37,478 nt of DNA from Flavobacteriia bacterium (GTDB lineage Bacteria > Bacteroidota > Bacteroidia > Flavobacteriales > Flavobacteriaceae): NCBI GenBank assembly GCA_013298525.1, contig JAAFHW010000022.1, positions 1 to 37,478 on the forward strand, in the 5' to 3' direction. The notes beneath the pieces are model-generated. The model searched no databases and was not told where the DNA came from. It saw only the letters and a program-made list of their open reading frames with translations. Of this stretch, positions 1 through 9,936 are shown piece after piece; positions within the stretch are counted from its first letter, which is position 1, and each line of letters opens with the position of its first letter. Made by a program: the position numbers and the translations under genes.

Positions 1-2703
1 ATTGCCGACTTAAAATCACAATATAAAGATAACTTTTGGGAAGTACTTCCTGTTGAGCGAATGCAAATTACTCAAGACCAAATGCTTCCTGGTCAAGCTA
101 AAAACGCAAACTTTGAAAGAGCCGAAACTAAAGCAACAAAAGCCATTCAAAAACACTCAATGAATATCGAAGGCGGTGAAAAGAATCCGCAAATGGATGA
201 AGCGCATTTAATGTTGGGAAAAGCACGTTACTACGACCAAAGATTTGTTCCAGCATTAGAAGCATTTAATTATGTTTTGTACAAATATCCAAATAGTGAC
301 AAGATATATGAAGTAAAAATTTGGAGAGAAAAAACTAACATGCGTATGGATAATGACGCATTAGCTGTTACTAATCTTAGAAAACTTCTAAAAGAAATCA
401 AATTTAAAGATCAAATTTTTGCTGATGCAAATGCAACATTAGCTCAGGCTTTTCTGAACTTAAAAGAACAAGACAGCGCGGTTGCGAAATTGAAATTGGC
501 TACAGAATTTACAAAATCTAACGAAGAAAAAGCAAGATATCAGTTCATTTTAGGACAAGTATATGAACAAATGGGCCATAAGGATAGTGCGTTTGCTAAA
601 TATCAAGATGTAATTGATATGAAGAGAAAAGCAGCAAGACAATATGTAATTCAAGCCCATGCTCGTCAAGCACAACAATTTGATTTTGAAAAAGGAGACA
701 CTTTATCCTTTATAAAAAAATATAAAGATTTATTGAAAGATAGAGAAAATCGTCCTCATTTAGATGTTCTTAATCATCAAATGGCCTTATTTTATGACAA
801 ATCAAAAAAGCCTGAAGTTGCTAAAAAATATTACAATAAATCATTAAAATCTAGATCTCAAGATGAATATTTGATAGCTTCTAATTATAGAAATTTAGCA
901 GAAATTTATTTCAACAAAGCTAAATATGTAACAACAGGAAAATATTTTGATAGCACTTTAACTGTTTTAAATTCAAGAACACGTGAGTTTAAATTGATTA
1001 CAAAAAAGAGAGAGAATCTAGAAGATGTAATTAAATTTGAAGGAATTGCGCAACGTAATGATAGTATTTTGAAAGTGGCATCAATGTCATCTTCTGAAAA
1101 GGAGAATTATTACAAACAGTTTATTGATGAACTTAAAAAAGAAGAAAAAAGAAAACAAGAATTGGCTGAGAAAGAAGCGAAAATTAAAGAGTTAGCTGCT
1201 TTAAACTCATCTGATGGTGATGTTTTAGGAAAAAATGGAGCAAAAGAATTAGCCCAACCAGAAAACATGACGTCTAAGCAAGTAGCTCCTAAAGCAATTG
1301 CACCAAAACCTTCAATTTCAAGTAATTCAAGCACATTTTACTTTTACAATCCATCAACTGTCGCTTTAGGTAAAGTAGAGTTTAAGAAAAAATGGGGAAA
1401 TAGACCTCATGTAGAAAATTGGAGATGGTCAAAAGACATTATCAAAGACGATAAAAATCCTGATGACAATAACGAAGTTGCCGACAATGGTGATAAAAAA
1501 GAAGAAGTAGATGAACGTTACACTACTGATTTCTATTTGAAACAAATTCCTTCTTCAGATAAAGATTTGGATAGTATTGCTAAGGAAAGAAATTTCGCCT
1601 ACTATCAATTGGGTGTTATCTACAAAGAGAAATTTAAAGAGTACAAAAGAGCTGCTGAAAAACTTGAAAAACTACTTCTAAACAATCCAGAAGAGCGATT
1701 AGTGCTTCCTTCAATGTATAACTTATACAAGATTTATGAAATTATAGATCCAAGTAAAGCGCAAGCGATGAAAGCTAAAATTACGGCTCAATATCCAGAT
1801 TCTCGTTATGCACAAATTATAAATAATTCATCAAATTCTGGTCAATTAGGTTCTACACCTGAAGTAGCTTATGATTTACTTTATAAAGATTATGAAAAAG
1901 GATTGTATAGAGAAGTGCTGCCAAAAACCGAACTTGCAGTAGAGCAGTTTACAGGTGAGGAAATGGCATCAAAATTTGAATTACTAAAAGCCAATCTTTT
2001 AGGAAAACTTAAAGGATTGAGTGAATTTAAAAAAGCACTTAATTATGTAGCGTTAACATATCCTAATAGTGAGGAAGGAAAATCTACTGAAGTGTTTTTG
2101 GCTAAAAAAATGCCTTACTTAGAATCTCTTTCTTTTAATTCGGAGTTTCCTCTATCTTGGAATATCTTGTATAAAGCAGATAACTTAGAAGACAAAAATA
2201 CTAAAGCATTGTTAGAAAAGTTAAACAAGTTTGCCAAAGAAAGAACAATAGAAAAATTAACAATATCAACAGATATTTATACCATTGACAAAAACTTCAT
2301 TGTGATTCACGGAATCAAATCTTTAGATAACGCAAAAGGAATTGCTCAGGTTTTAAAAGAGTTTAAAGAATACAAAATTGCAGAACCAGCTATTGTTATA
2401 TCGAGTGAGAATTATAAAGTAGTTCAGGTTAAAAAGAACATCGACGAATATCTTTCAGGCGATTGGTTAAATAAAGATATAATTCCTATTCAGAGAACTC
2501 TTGAATTAGACCAACCTAAAGAAGATGCAAAAAAGAAACCAGAGCTCACAAAAGAAGATGTTTTAAACAAACTCAACCAACAAGCTCCTCCAGAAAAAGG
2601 TAGATCAAATCAAGCACCAAAAGGAGTTAATTCAATAGAAACTGATGACGCTCCACCAAAAGGAATGATGCCTCCAACACCTGAATTACCTAAAAAACCA
2701 TAA
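1..2703 (+). CDS. TPR-repeat gliding motility/T9SS-associated lipoprotein, SprE/PorW-like (5' truncated by window)
   Basis: The frame is open upstream of the listed ATG at 61 (IADLKSQYKDNFWEVLPVERMQ...), so the gene starts outside the window. Helical TPR-like repeats, size and position upstream of bactofilin/ATP synthase fit SprE/PorW. Confidence 0.72.
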   Translation: MADLKSQYKDNFWEVLPVERMQITQDQMLPGQAKNANFERAETKATKAIQKHSMNIEGGEKNPQMDEAHLMLGKARYYDQRFVPALEAFNYVLYKYPNSDKIYEVKIWREKTNMRMDNDALAVTNLRKLLKEIKFKDQIFADANATLAQAFLNLKEQDSAVAKLKLATEFTKSNEEKARYQFILGQVYEQMGHKDSAFAKYQDVIDMKRKAARQYVIQAHARQAQQFDFEKGDTLSFIKKYKDLLKDRENRPHLDVLNHQMALFYDKSKKPEVAKKYYNKSLKSRSQDEYLIASNYRNLAEIYFNKAKYVTTGKYFDSTLTVLNSRTREFKLITKKRENLEDVIKFEGIAQRNDSILKVASMSSSEKENYYKQFIDELKKEEKRKQELAEKEAKIKELAALNSSDGDVLGKNGAKELAQPENMTSKQVAPKAIAPKPSISSNSSTFYFYNPSTVALGKVEFKKKWGNRPHVENWRWSKDIIKDDKNPDDNNEVADNGDKKEEVDERYTTDFYLKQIPSSDKDLDSIAKERNFAYYQLGVIYKEKFKEYKRAAEKLEKLLLNNPEERLVLPSMYNLYKIYEIIDPSKAQAMKAKITAQYPDSRYAQIINNSSNSGQLGSTPEVAYDLLYKDYEKGLYREVLPKTELAVEQFTGEEMASKFELLKANLLGKLKGLSEFKKALNYVALTYPNSEEGKSTEVFLAKKMPYLESLSFNSEFPLSWNILYKADNLEDKNTKALLEKLNKFAKERTIEKLTISTDIYTIDKNFIVIHGIKSLDNAKGIAQVLKEFKEYKIAEPAIVISSENYKVVQVKKNIDEYLSGDWLNKDIIPIQRTLELDQPKEDAKKKPELTKEDVLNKLNQQAPPEKGRSNQAPKGVNSIETDDAPPKGMMPPTPELPKKP

Positions 2704-2707
2704 AGTT

Positions 2708-3112
2708 ATGTTTGATAAAAAACCAAAATCATACACAGACCTTTTAGGAAAAACTAATAGAATAGTTGAAGGAACCACAATTAAAGGTGATATTTCTTCC
2801 CCAGCTGATTTTCGTTTAGACGGACATTTAATTGGTAATTTCGAGTCAAAAGGCAAACTAGTTATTGGACCTGCAGGAAGTGTAAAAGGCGATATCATTT
2901 GTAAAAGTTGTGATATCGAAGGTAAATTTGACGGAAAAATTCAAGTTTCAGAAATTTTGAACTTGAAATCTAAAGCAATAATTCATGGAGAAGTAGTTTG
3001 TGGAAAACTAGCCGTTGAACCAGGAGCAGAGTTTAGTGCCACATGTGTTATGAAACCTCATGTAAAAAATCTTCCACAAAATGGACAACCAGTCGAAGAA
3101 AAAACAGCGTAA
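2708..3112 (+). CDS. Bactofilin / polymer-forming cytoskeletal protein
   Basis: 134 aa with beta-helical pattern (VEGTTIKGDISSPADFRLDGHLIGNFESKGKLVIGPAGSVKGDIICKSCDIEGKFDGKIQVSE). Confidence 0.9.
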   Translation: MFDKKPKSYTDLLGKTNRIVEGTTIKGDISSPADFRLDGHLIGNFESKGKLVIGPAGSVKGDIICKSCDIEGKFDGKIQVSEILNLKSKAIIHGEVVCGKLAVEPGAEFSATCVMKPHVKNLPQNGQPVEEKTA

Positions 3113-3308
3113 CAAGTGGTTGGCTTTGATAAATATACCTATTCAAATGGGAGTAATTATTTATTTGTTTTCCCTCTTAGGTAATTGGCTTGATCAAAAA
3201 TATATAAATGAACATGGTTTATTTGTAAAAATCCTTACATTAATAGGTGTAGCTATTGCCTTTTACAATCTTAATAGACAACTAAAAGACATTAATTCCT
3301 CTCAATAA
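3081..3308 (+). CDS. AtpZ/AtpI-family F0F1 ATPase accessory protein
   Basis: 75 aa, two TM segments, directly upstream of atpB; overlaps the bactofilin 3' end. Confidence 0.75.
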   Translation: MDNQSKKKQRNKWLALINIPIQMGVIIYLFSLLGNWLDQKYINEHGLFVKILTLIGVAIAFYNLNRQLKDINSSQ

Positions 3309-3706
3309 TGAAGTCCAATCCATACAAATCTATTTTTATTTCTTTTTTTGTAGCTCTAGTTCTATTTGCTATTCACAAATCGGCCTTTCTTTTATTTGCA
3401 CCAGAAAAATTTGAATCGAGTTTCGTTTATTCAACAGAACTTCTTTATGCCTTCTTTTTTGTTTTCGCCGCAATCATATTATTTATCTTGATCAAGATTA
3501 ATCAAAAGAATATAAATAATGTAGGTTTTTCGTTTATGTTCTTAACGAGTTTAAAAATGGCAATTGCCTATTTTTTTATGCAACCTATTCTCAATTCTCA
3601 AAGTATTTATGCAGGATCAGAAAAAATCAATTTCTTTGTTATTTTCATTCTGTTTTTAATAATAGAAACTGTTGTTACCATAAGAATATTGAACAATAAA
3701 CAATAA
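3308..3706 (+). CDS. Small integral membrane protein (DUF6168-like)
   Basis: 132 aa, about 4 hydrophobic segments, in the ATP synthase locus; AtpI-like position. Confidence 0.6.
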   Translation: MKSNPYKSIFISFFVALVLFAIHKSAFLLFAPEKFESSFVYSTELLYAFFFVFAAIILFILIKINQKNINNVGFSFMFLTSLKMAIAYFFMQPILNSQSIYAGSEKINFFVIFILFLIIETVVTIRILNNKQ

Positions 3707-3774
3707 ATAGTTCAAAAATCGACAATTTCATCAAAAAAAATAAAAGTAATACTTTTTAATATTAATTTAAATTG

Positions 3775-3782
3775 TACTTTTG
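3775..3782 (+). promoter_or_regulatory. Bacteroidetes-type -7 box (TACTTTTG, TAnnTTTG) upstream of atpB
   Basis: TACTTTTG about 40 nt upstream of the atpB ATG (3823) in a 116-nt intergenic region. Confidence 0.55.
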
Positions 3783-3822
3783 CACCAAATTTCAGAAAAT
3801 AAATTAAAGATAATTATCAGAT

Positions 3823-4989
3823 ATGGTGTTTTCAAACAAACCACTCCAATTTATAGTAGCCGTTTTAGTCGCTTGTCTTCCCTTATTTAGTTCTGCAAAT
3901 ACTGCAACTGATTCTGTTCATGCAAAAGCAGAGGCAACTCATGCTGAAGCAACTGCTCACTCAGAAAAAGCAGCTCACGGAGAACATGCTGAACCAACTG
4001 ATTTAAAGTCAAAAATCAACGCATATATCAATCACCACGTTTTGGATGCTCACGAATTTTCATTATTTGAAGATGAAGCAGCCGGAAAACATTATGGATT
4101 TCCACTTCCAATAATCCTTTGGGATAAAGAAAGCGGATTACATATATTTTCTTCATCTAAATTTAATCATGGTCATGATGTTGCAGAATCTAAAGGTGCT
4201 TACTTTAAATTAGGTCACGACGAAAAAATATACAAAACAGATGCAGCAGGAACTTTAACAGGTGACGAGCATCACCCAACAAATGTAAAACCACTAGATT
4301 TATCGATTACTAAAGCGGTTTTTTCAATGTTACTTGTAGCTATTTTAATGTTTTTCTTATTCAAAGGTTTAGCTAAATCTTATGTTAAGAATGGCGGAAT
4401 CGCTTCAGGAGTTGGAAGATTTTTTGAACCAATTGTATTGTATGTTCGTGATGATATTGCAATTCCAAACATTGGTGAAAAACACTATAAAAAATACATG
4501 AGTTTCTTATTGACAGTATTTTTCTTTATTTGGTTCTTAAACATTATTGGTTTAACACCACTTGGAATTAATGCTACTGGAAATATTACAGTAACAGCTT
4601 GTCTAGCAATTATTGTTTTCTTCATTACAAATCTTACAGCTAATAAAAATTATTGGGGACACATTTTCTGGATGCCAGGAGTTCCAACACCAATGAAATT
4701 TATTTTAGCTCCAATCGAATTATTAGGTGTAATCATTAAACCATTTTCATTAATGATACGTCTTTATGCAAATATTTTTGCAGGACACATTGTATTAATG
4801 AGTTTGATTGCATTAATGTTTATTTTCAAAAGCTGGTTAGGAAGTAGTTTATCTTTCTTACTATCATTTGCAATTTCATCAATCGAAATATTAGTAGCTT
4901 TGCTACAAGCATATATTTTTACAATGTTATCTGCCTTGTTCTTTGGAGCAGCAGTAGAAGAGCATCATCACGAAGAGGCTCATCATTAA
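3823..4989 (+). CDS. atpB: F1Fo ATP synthase subunit a with long His-rich N-terminal extension
   Basis: Conserved C-terminal region (PIELLGVIIKPFSLMIRLYANIFAGHIVL) plus signal peptide and His-rich N-terminus. Confidence 0.95.
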   Translation: MVFSNKPLQFIVAVLVACLPLFSSANTATDSVHAKAEATHAEATAHSEKAAHGEHAEPTDLKSKINAYINHHVLDAHEFSLFEDEAAGKHYGFPLPIILWDKESGLHIFSSSKFNHGHDVAESKGAYFKLGHDEKIYKTDAAGTLTGDEHHPTNVKPLDLSITKAVFSMLLVAILMFFLFKGLAKSYVKNGGIASGVGRFFEPIVLYVRDDIAIPNIGEKHYKKYMSFLLTVFFFIWFLNIIGLTPLGINATGNITVTACLAIIVFFITNLTANKNYWGHIFWMPGVPTPMKFILAPIELLGVIIKPFSLMIRLYANIFAGHIVLMSLIALMFIFKSWLGSSLSFLLSFAISSIEILVALLQAYIFTMLSALFFGAAVEEHHHEEAHH

Positions 4990-4994
4990 TAGTC

Positions 4995-5014
4995 AATAGA
5001 TAGCAATATCTATT
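4995..5014 (+). other. Small RNA hairpin with GCAA (GNRA) loop between atpB and atpE
   Basis: aatagata-gcaa-tatctatt, 8-bp perfect stem. Confidence 0.5.
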
Positions 5015-5048
5015 TTAAAAAGAATGTTTAATTTTTAATACATATATT

Positions 5049-5249
5049 ATGGACATCCCAAGAATTGTTGGAGCAGGTTTAGTTGTTATTGGAGCTGGTA
5101 TTGGTATCGGTAGAATCGGTGGTTCTGCAATGGACGCTATTGCTCGTCAACCAGAAGCATCTGGAAAAATCCAAACAGCTATGCTTATTGCAGCTGCACT
5201 TATTGAAGGAATTGGTTTCGCTGCATTATTTGCTGTAGCTGAAAACTAG
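5049..5249 (+). CDS. atpE: F1Fo ATP synthase subunit c
   Basis: 66 aa, Gly-rich helix 1 (GAGIGIGRIGG), RQPE loop, Glu in helix 2 (LIEGIGFAALF). Confidence 0.96.
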   Translation: MDIPRIVGAGLVVIGAGIGIGRIGGSAMDAIARQPEASGKIQTAMLIAAALIEGIGFAALFAVAEN

Positions 5250-5260
5250 TAGAAAAAATC

Positions 5261-5289
5261 AAAAGCTATAACGGTTGGTTGTAGCTTTT
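5261..5289 (+). other. RNA hairpin (attenuator/stabiliser candidate) downstream of atpE
   Basis: aaaagctataac-ggttg-gttgtagctttt, 12-bp stem with one U-G pair; no strong downstream U-tract. Confidence 0.6.
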
Positions 5290-5336
5290 GTTTCTAAATT
5301 AAAAAATTACATTACATACTATAATTACATCATAAT

Positions 5337-5837
5337 ATGGATAAGTTAATAAATGATTTTGGTTTCGGATTGTTCTTTTGGGCATTAATTATTTTTGTAG
5401 GACTAGTTCTTCTATTAAAAAAATTCGCTTGGAAACCAATTCTTGATGCTGTAAACGAAAGAGAAGAAGGAATCAAAAACGCATTACTTTCTGCTGAAAA
5501 TGCAAAAAAAGAAATGCAAAACCTTAAATCAGATAATGAAAAATTATTAGCTGATGCAAGAGCTGAAAGAGACTTGTTAATGAAAGAAGCTCGTGAAATC
5601 AAAGAAAAAATGATTAACGATGCTAAATCTGAAGCTCAAGCAGCTGGAGAAAAAATGATTTCTCAAGCTAAAGCAGCTATCGAAAGTGAAAAAAATGCAG
5701 CGATGACAGAATTGAAAAATCAAGTTTCTTCTTTGTCATTAGAAATTGCTGAAAAAGTATTAAGAGACGAATTATCTAACAAAGAATCTCAAACTAAATT
5801 AGTTGAGAAAATGTTAGGTGATGCTAAATTAAACTAA
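5337..5837 (+). CDS. atpF: F1Fo ATP synthase subunit b
   Basis: N-terminal TM followed by long charged helix, WKPILDAVNEREEGI. Confidence 0.95.
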   Translation: MDKLINDFGFGLFFWALIIFVGLVLLLKKFAWKPILDAVNEREEGIKNALLSAENAKKEMQNLKSDNEKLLADARAERDLLMKEAREIKEKMINDAKSEAQAAGEKMISQAKAAIESEKNAAMTELKNQVSSLSLEIAEKVLRDELSNKESQTKLVEKMLGDAKLN

Positions 5838-5842
5838 TCATT

Positions 5843-6370
5843 ATGTCTAGAGCAGCGATTAGATACGCAAAAGCAATTTTAGATATTGCTCAAACTTCAG
5901 GAAAAGCTGAAGCAGTTAATAATGATATGAAATCTATCATTACAGCTGTAGCTGAAAGTACAGAGTTGAAAGATTTTTTATCAAGTCCAGTTATCAAAAT
6001 GGATGTGAAAAAATCAGCTATATCTGAAATATTTTCAAATGTTCAAGCTGAAACTCAAAGTTTGTTCAACTTGTTGTTTGAAAACAAAAGATATGAAATT
6101 CTTGAATCAATAGCCGTTCAATACACTAAGTTGTATGATGTAAGTAATGGAGTTGAAGTTGCCAAAGTAACAACAGCTTTCCCAATTACTGCTGAATTAG
6201 AAACTAAAGTATTGGCTAAAATTGCAGAATTTTCAAAAAATAAAATTACGATTGAAAATATAGTAAATCCTTCAATCATTGGTGGATTTATTCTAAGAGT
6301 TGGCGATCAGCAGTATAATGCTTCTGTAGCAGGTAAGTTAAGTGAATTGAAACGTGAATTTGCAAATTAA
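5843..6370 (+). CDS. atpH: F1Fo ATP synthase subunit delta
   Basis: Delta/OSCP C-terminal motif GGFILRVGDQQYNASVAGKLSELKREF. Confidence 0.95.
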   Translation: MSRAAIRYAKAILDIAQTSGKAEAVNNDMKSIITAVAESTELKDFLSSPVIKMDVKKSAISEIFSNVQAETQSLFNLLFENKRYEILESIAVQYTKLYDVSNGVEVAKVTTAFPITAELETKVLAKIAEFSKNKITIENIVNPSIIGGFILRVGDQQYNASVAGKLSELKREFAN

Positions 6371-6371
6371 G

Positions 6372-6839
6372 ATGAAGCATATACTAATCATATTTTTATC
6401 AGGTTTTTCTTTTTTAGGATTTAGTCAAGATATTGATTTTAAGAAAGGAATTATTTCTGTAGACGGAAAAGAATGCATGAAATACGATTCTGATGCAAAT
6501 ACTGTTACTTATCAAAACCTAAATGGTGACGATATAATGATATTAAAGTATATGAGACCAGACGGTTCTCAAGCATCTTTATATACCAAAGTAATTTTCA
6601 TTGAATCTCGTCGAGAATTCACATCTCAAAATTATATTTTTACAAAAAAAGCGTTGATTGAAAAATTAATAAAGTCTAATGCTTTAGTTGAATGTGTTTT
6701 AAATGATGAAAAACTAGAAAATTTTATTTTAAAATATGATGAAAAAGTTGAAGATAGATTAAAAGGAAATTCAACTAACACAATAATTATAAAAGAAGAG
6801 CCAAGAAGATCAGGCGTTAATATAAACATAGGTAGATAA
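6372..6839 (+). CDS. Small secreted protein of unknown function inserted between atpH and atpA
   Basis: Signal peptide [19 protein letters not shown] at ATG 6372 (preferred over the listed start 6354, which overlaps atpH). Confidence 0.75.
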   Translation: MKHILIIFLSGFSFLGFSQDIDFKKGIISVDGKECMKYDSDANTVTYQNLNGDDIMILKYMRPDGSQASLYTKVIFIESRREFTSQNYIFTKKALIEKLIKSNALVECVLNDEKLENFILKYDEKVEDRLKGNSTNTIIIKEEPRRSGVNINIGR

Positions 6840-6850
6840 TCATAAATATT

Positions 6851-8428
6851 ATGGCAGAAATTAAACCTGCTGAAATTTCAGCAATATTAAAAAAACAATT
6901 ATCTGGTTTTGAATCAGGTGCATCGTTAGAAGAAGTAGGAACTGTACTTCAAGTGGGTGATGGTATCGCTCGTGTTTACGGTTTATCAAATGCTCAATAC
7001 GGAGAGTTAGTACAATTCGAAAACGGATTGGAAGCTATCGTATTGAACTTAGAAGAAGACAACGTAGGAGTTGTACTTTTAGGACCATCTACAGGAATTA
7101 GAGAAGGTTCTACAGTAAAACGTACTCAACGTATTGCTTCTTTAAAAGTTGGTGAGCAAATCGTTGGTCGTGTGGTAGATACATTAGGTAACCCAATCGA
7201 TGGTAAAGGACCAATCGGTGGAGAACTATATGAAATGCCATTAGAAAGAAAAGCTCCTGGAGTTATCTTTCGTCAACCAGTAACAGAACCATTACAAACA
7301 GGTATCAAGTCAATCGACGCGATGATTCCAGTTGGTAGAGGTCAACGTGAGTTGGTTATTGGTGACCGTCAAACAGGTAAAACAACTGTTTGTATCGATA
7401 CTATCTTAAATCAAAAAGAATTTTATGATGCTGGTCAACCAGTATTTTGTATCTATGTTGCAATTGGACAAAAAGCTTCAACTGTTGCATTAATTGCAAA
7501 AACATTAGAAGAAAAAGGTGCAATGGCTTACACAGTTATCGTTGCTGCAAACGCTTCAGATCCAGCTCCAATGCAAGTATACGCTCCAATGGCAGGTGCT
7601 GCAATTGGTGAATATTTCCGTGATTCAGGTCGTCCTGCTTTGATTATCTATGATGATTTATCAAAACAAGCGGTTGCTTACCGTGAGGTGTCTCTTTTAT
7701 TAAGAAGACCACCAGGTCGTGAGGCTTATCCAGGAGACGTTTTCTACTTACACTCTCGTTTATTAGAAAGAGCTTGTAAAGTAATTGCTGATGATGATAT
7801 TGCAAAAAACATGAACGATTTACCAGACAACTTGAAAGGTATCGTAAAAGGTGGTGGTTCGTTAACTGCTTTACCAATTATCGAAACACAAGCTGGTGAC
7901 GTATCTGCATATATCCCAACAAACGTAATTTCGATTACAGACGGACAAATTTTCCTTGATGGAGATTTGTTTAACTCTGGAGTTCGTCCTGCAATTAACG
8001 TAGGTATTTCGGTATCTCGTGTTGGAGGTAACGCACAGATTAAATCAATGAAAAAAGTTGCTGGAACATTAAAATTAGACCAAGCTCAATTCCGTGAATT
8101 AGAAGCTTTCGCTAAATTTGGTTCTGATTTGGATGCGGTTACTTTAAACGTAATTGAAAAAGGTAGAAGAAACGTTGAAATCTTAAAACAAGCAGTAAAC
8201 GATCCTTATACAGTAGAAGACCAAGTAGCAATTATCTACGCTGGTTCTAAAAACTTGTTAAGAAACGTTCCTGTAAATAAAGTTAAAGAATTCGAAAACG
8301 ATTATATCGAATACTTAAACAACAAACACAGAGATACGCTTAACGCTCTTAAAGCTGGTAAGTTAGATGATAACATTACTGACGTTTTAGAAAAAGCAGC
8401 TAAAGAAATTTCAGCGAAATATAATTAA
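6851..8428 (+). CDS. atpA: F1Fo ATP synthase subunit alpha
   Basis: Walker [34 protein letters not shown]. Confidence 0.98.
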   Translation: MAEIKPAEISAILKKQLSGFESGASLEEVGTVLQVGDGIARVYGLSNAQYGELVQFENGLEAIVLNLEEDNVGVVLLGPSTGIREGSTVKRTQRIASLKVGEQIVGRVVDTLGNPIDGKGPIGGELYEMPLERKAPGVIFRQPVTEPLQTGIKSIDAMIPVGRGQRELVIGDRQTGKTTVCIDTILNQKEFYDAGQPVFCIYVAIGQKASTVALIAKTLEEKGAMAYTVIVAANASDPAPMQVYAPMAGAAIGEYFRDSGRPALIIYDDLSKQAVAYREVSLLLRRPPGREAYPGDVFYLHSRLLERACKVIADDDIAKNMNDLPDNLKGIVKGGGSLTALPIIETQAGDVSAYIPTNVISITDGQIFLDGDLFNSGVRPAINVGISVSRVGGNAQIKSMKKVAGTLKLDQAQFRELEAFAKFGSDLDAVTLNVIEKGRRNVEILKQAVNDPYTVEDQVAIIYAGSKNLLRNVPVNKVKEFENDYIEYLNNKHRDTLNALKAGKLDDNITDVLEKAAKEISAKYN

Positions 8429-8439
8429 TTATAAGTGAA

Positions 8440-8480
8440 AAGTGAATAGTGATTAGTAAAAAGCTAATTACTATTTACTT
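8440..8480 (+). other. 17-bp intergenic RNA hairpin between atpA and atpG
   Basis: aagtgaatagtgattag-taaaaag-ctaattactatttactt; pairs completely if two G-U pairs are allowed. Confidence 0.6.
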
Positions 8481-8501
8481 ATTACTAATTACTAGAAAAA
8501 A

Positions 8502-9362
8502 ATGGCAAACTTAAAGGAAATCCGTAATAGAATCACTTCCGTTTCATCAACGATGCAGATTACTTCTGCGATGAAAATGGTTTCTGCTGCAAAGTTGAAA
8601 AAAGCACAAGATGCAATTACAGCTATGCGACCTTATGCCGAAAAATTAACCGAATTATTGCAAAATTTATCTTCAACTCTTGATGGTGAAGTTGGCGGAA
8701 GTTATACAAAACAACGTGAAATCAATAAGGTTTTAGTAGTTGCAATTACTTCAAACAGAGGTTTGTGTGGTGCATTTAATACTAATGTTATCAAACAAGC
8801 TAAAGTTGTTGCAGAATCCTATAATGGTAAACAAGTAGACATCTTTGCAATTGGCAAAAAGGGTAATGATATTTTAGTTAAAACAAACACTGTTATTGAA
8901 AATCATAGTGATATCTATGATAATTTGACTTTTGATAATGTGGCAACTATTACAAATATCTTAACAGATAAATTCATTTCTGGAGATTATGATAAAATAG
9001 AAATAGTTTACAATCAATTTAAAAATGCAGCTACACAAATCGTTCAAACAGAACAATTTTTGCCATTAGCACCAGTTAAATCTGACAAACCAGTTTCAAC
9101 AGGAGATTATATTTTCGAACCTTCTAAAGAAGAAATTGTTGAAACATTAATTCCAAAAATGTTAAAAACACAATTGTATAAATCAATTCGTGATTCATTT
9201 GCTTCAGAGCATGGTGCTCGTATGACAGCTATGCACAAAGCAACTGATAACGCTACAGAATTAAGAAACCAATTGAAATTAACTTACAACAAAGCACGTC
9301 AAGCTGCAATTACTAACGAAATCTTAGAAATCGTTGGTGGAGCAGAAGCTTTGAAAGGATAA
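8502..9362 (+). CDS. atpG: F1Fo ATP synthase subunit gamma
   Basis: N-terminal MANLKEIRNRITSVSSTMQITSAMKMVSAAKL and C-terminal TYNKARQAAITNEILEIVGGAEAL. Confidence 0.97.
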   Translation: MANLKEIRNRITSVSSTMQITSAMKMVSAAKLKKAQDAITAMRPYAEKLTELLQNLSSTLDGEVGGSYTKQREINKVLVVAITSNRGLCGAFNTNVIKQAKVVAESYNGKQVDIFAIGKKGNDILVKTNTVIENHSDIYDNLTFDNVATITNILTDKFISGDYDKIEIVYNQFKNAATQIVQTEQFLPLAPVKSDKPVSTGDYIFEPSKEEIVETLIPKMLKTQLYKSIRDSFASEHGARMTAMHKATDNATELRNQLKLTYNKARQAAITNEILEIVGGAEALKG

Positions 9363-9441
9363 GGAAAAAATTTTAATTTTTTCAAATCTTCAAAAATGCG
9401 AAGCATTAAAAGGATAATTTAATTCAAAATAAAATTAAGGA

Positions 9442-9470
9442 AGAGTCAACATTTGTTGACTCTTTTTTTG
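9442..9470 (+). terminator. Intrinsic terminator of ATP synthase operon
   Basis: agagtcaac-attt-gttgactct followed by T-run. Confidence 0.85.
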
Positions 9471-9498
9471 TTATTTTTATATCTGAATATAATTAAAA

Positions 9499-9936
9499 AT
9501 GAAATTGCAAGTTTTAACATCAGTCCAAGAAATGCTTTCGCAGATAGAGACCATAAAATTTCTATATCCAAATATGACTATTGAACGATATGAAGGTTTC
9601 CTATCAGATATGATTCCAAAAAGCTATAAACAAGTTGCCGTTTTTGATGGAGAAACCTGTGTAGGATTAACTGGTTTTTGGTTTGGCACCAAATTATGGA
9701 CAGGTAAATACCTAGAAATTGACAATTTTATAGTCCATCCTGAATATCGAAAAAAAGGTATCGGAAAGTTATTAACGCAATTTATTGACGAAAAAGCCAA
9801 AGAATTAAATTGTACTTGTATCGTTCTAGATGCATTTACAGGAAATTTTGAAGCGCATAAATTCTATTACAACCTAGGTTACGTTCCAAGAGGTTTTCAC
9901 TTTATAAAAACAATTGACGAAAATGGATTTTCTTGA
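9499..9936 (+). CDS. GNAT-family N-acetyltransferase
   Basis: Acetyl-CoA motif region IDNFIVHPEYRKKGIGKLLTQFIDEKAKEL. Confidence 0.88.
   Translation: MKLQVLTSVQEMLSQIETIKFLYPNMTIERYEGFLSDMIPKSYKQVAVFDGETCVGLTGFWFGTKLWTGKYLEIDNFIVHPEYRKKGIGKLLTQFIDEKAKELNCTCIVLDAFTGNFEAHKFYYNLGYVPRGFHFIKTIDENGFS

Noticed and set aside
1110-1334. 74-aa minus ORF antisense to the SprE-like gene
   Set aside because: Fully antisense to a clear coding region; shadow ORF.
2686-2898. 70-aa minus ORF antisense to bactofilin
   Set aside because: Shadow ORF with no family signal.
7644-7877. 77-aa minus ORF inside atpA
   Set aside because: Antisense to highly conserved atpA; low-complexity shadow translation.
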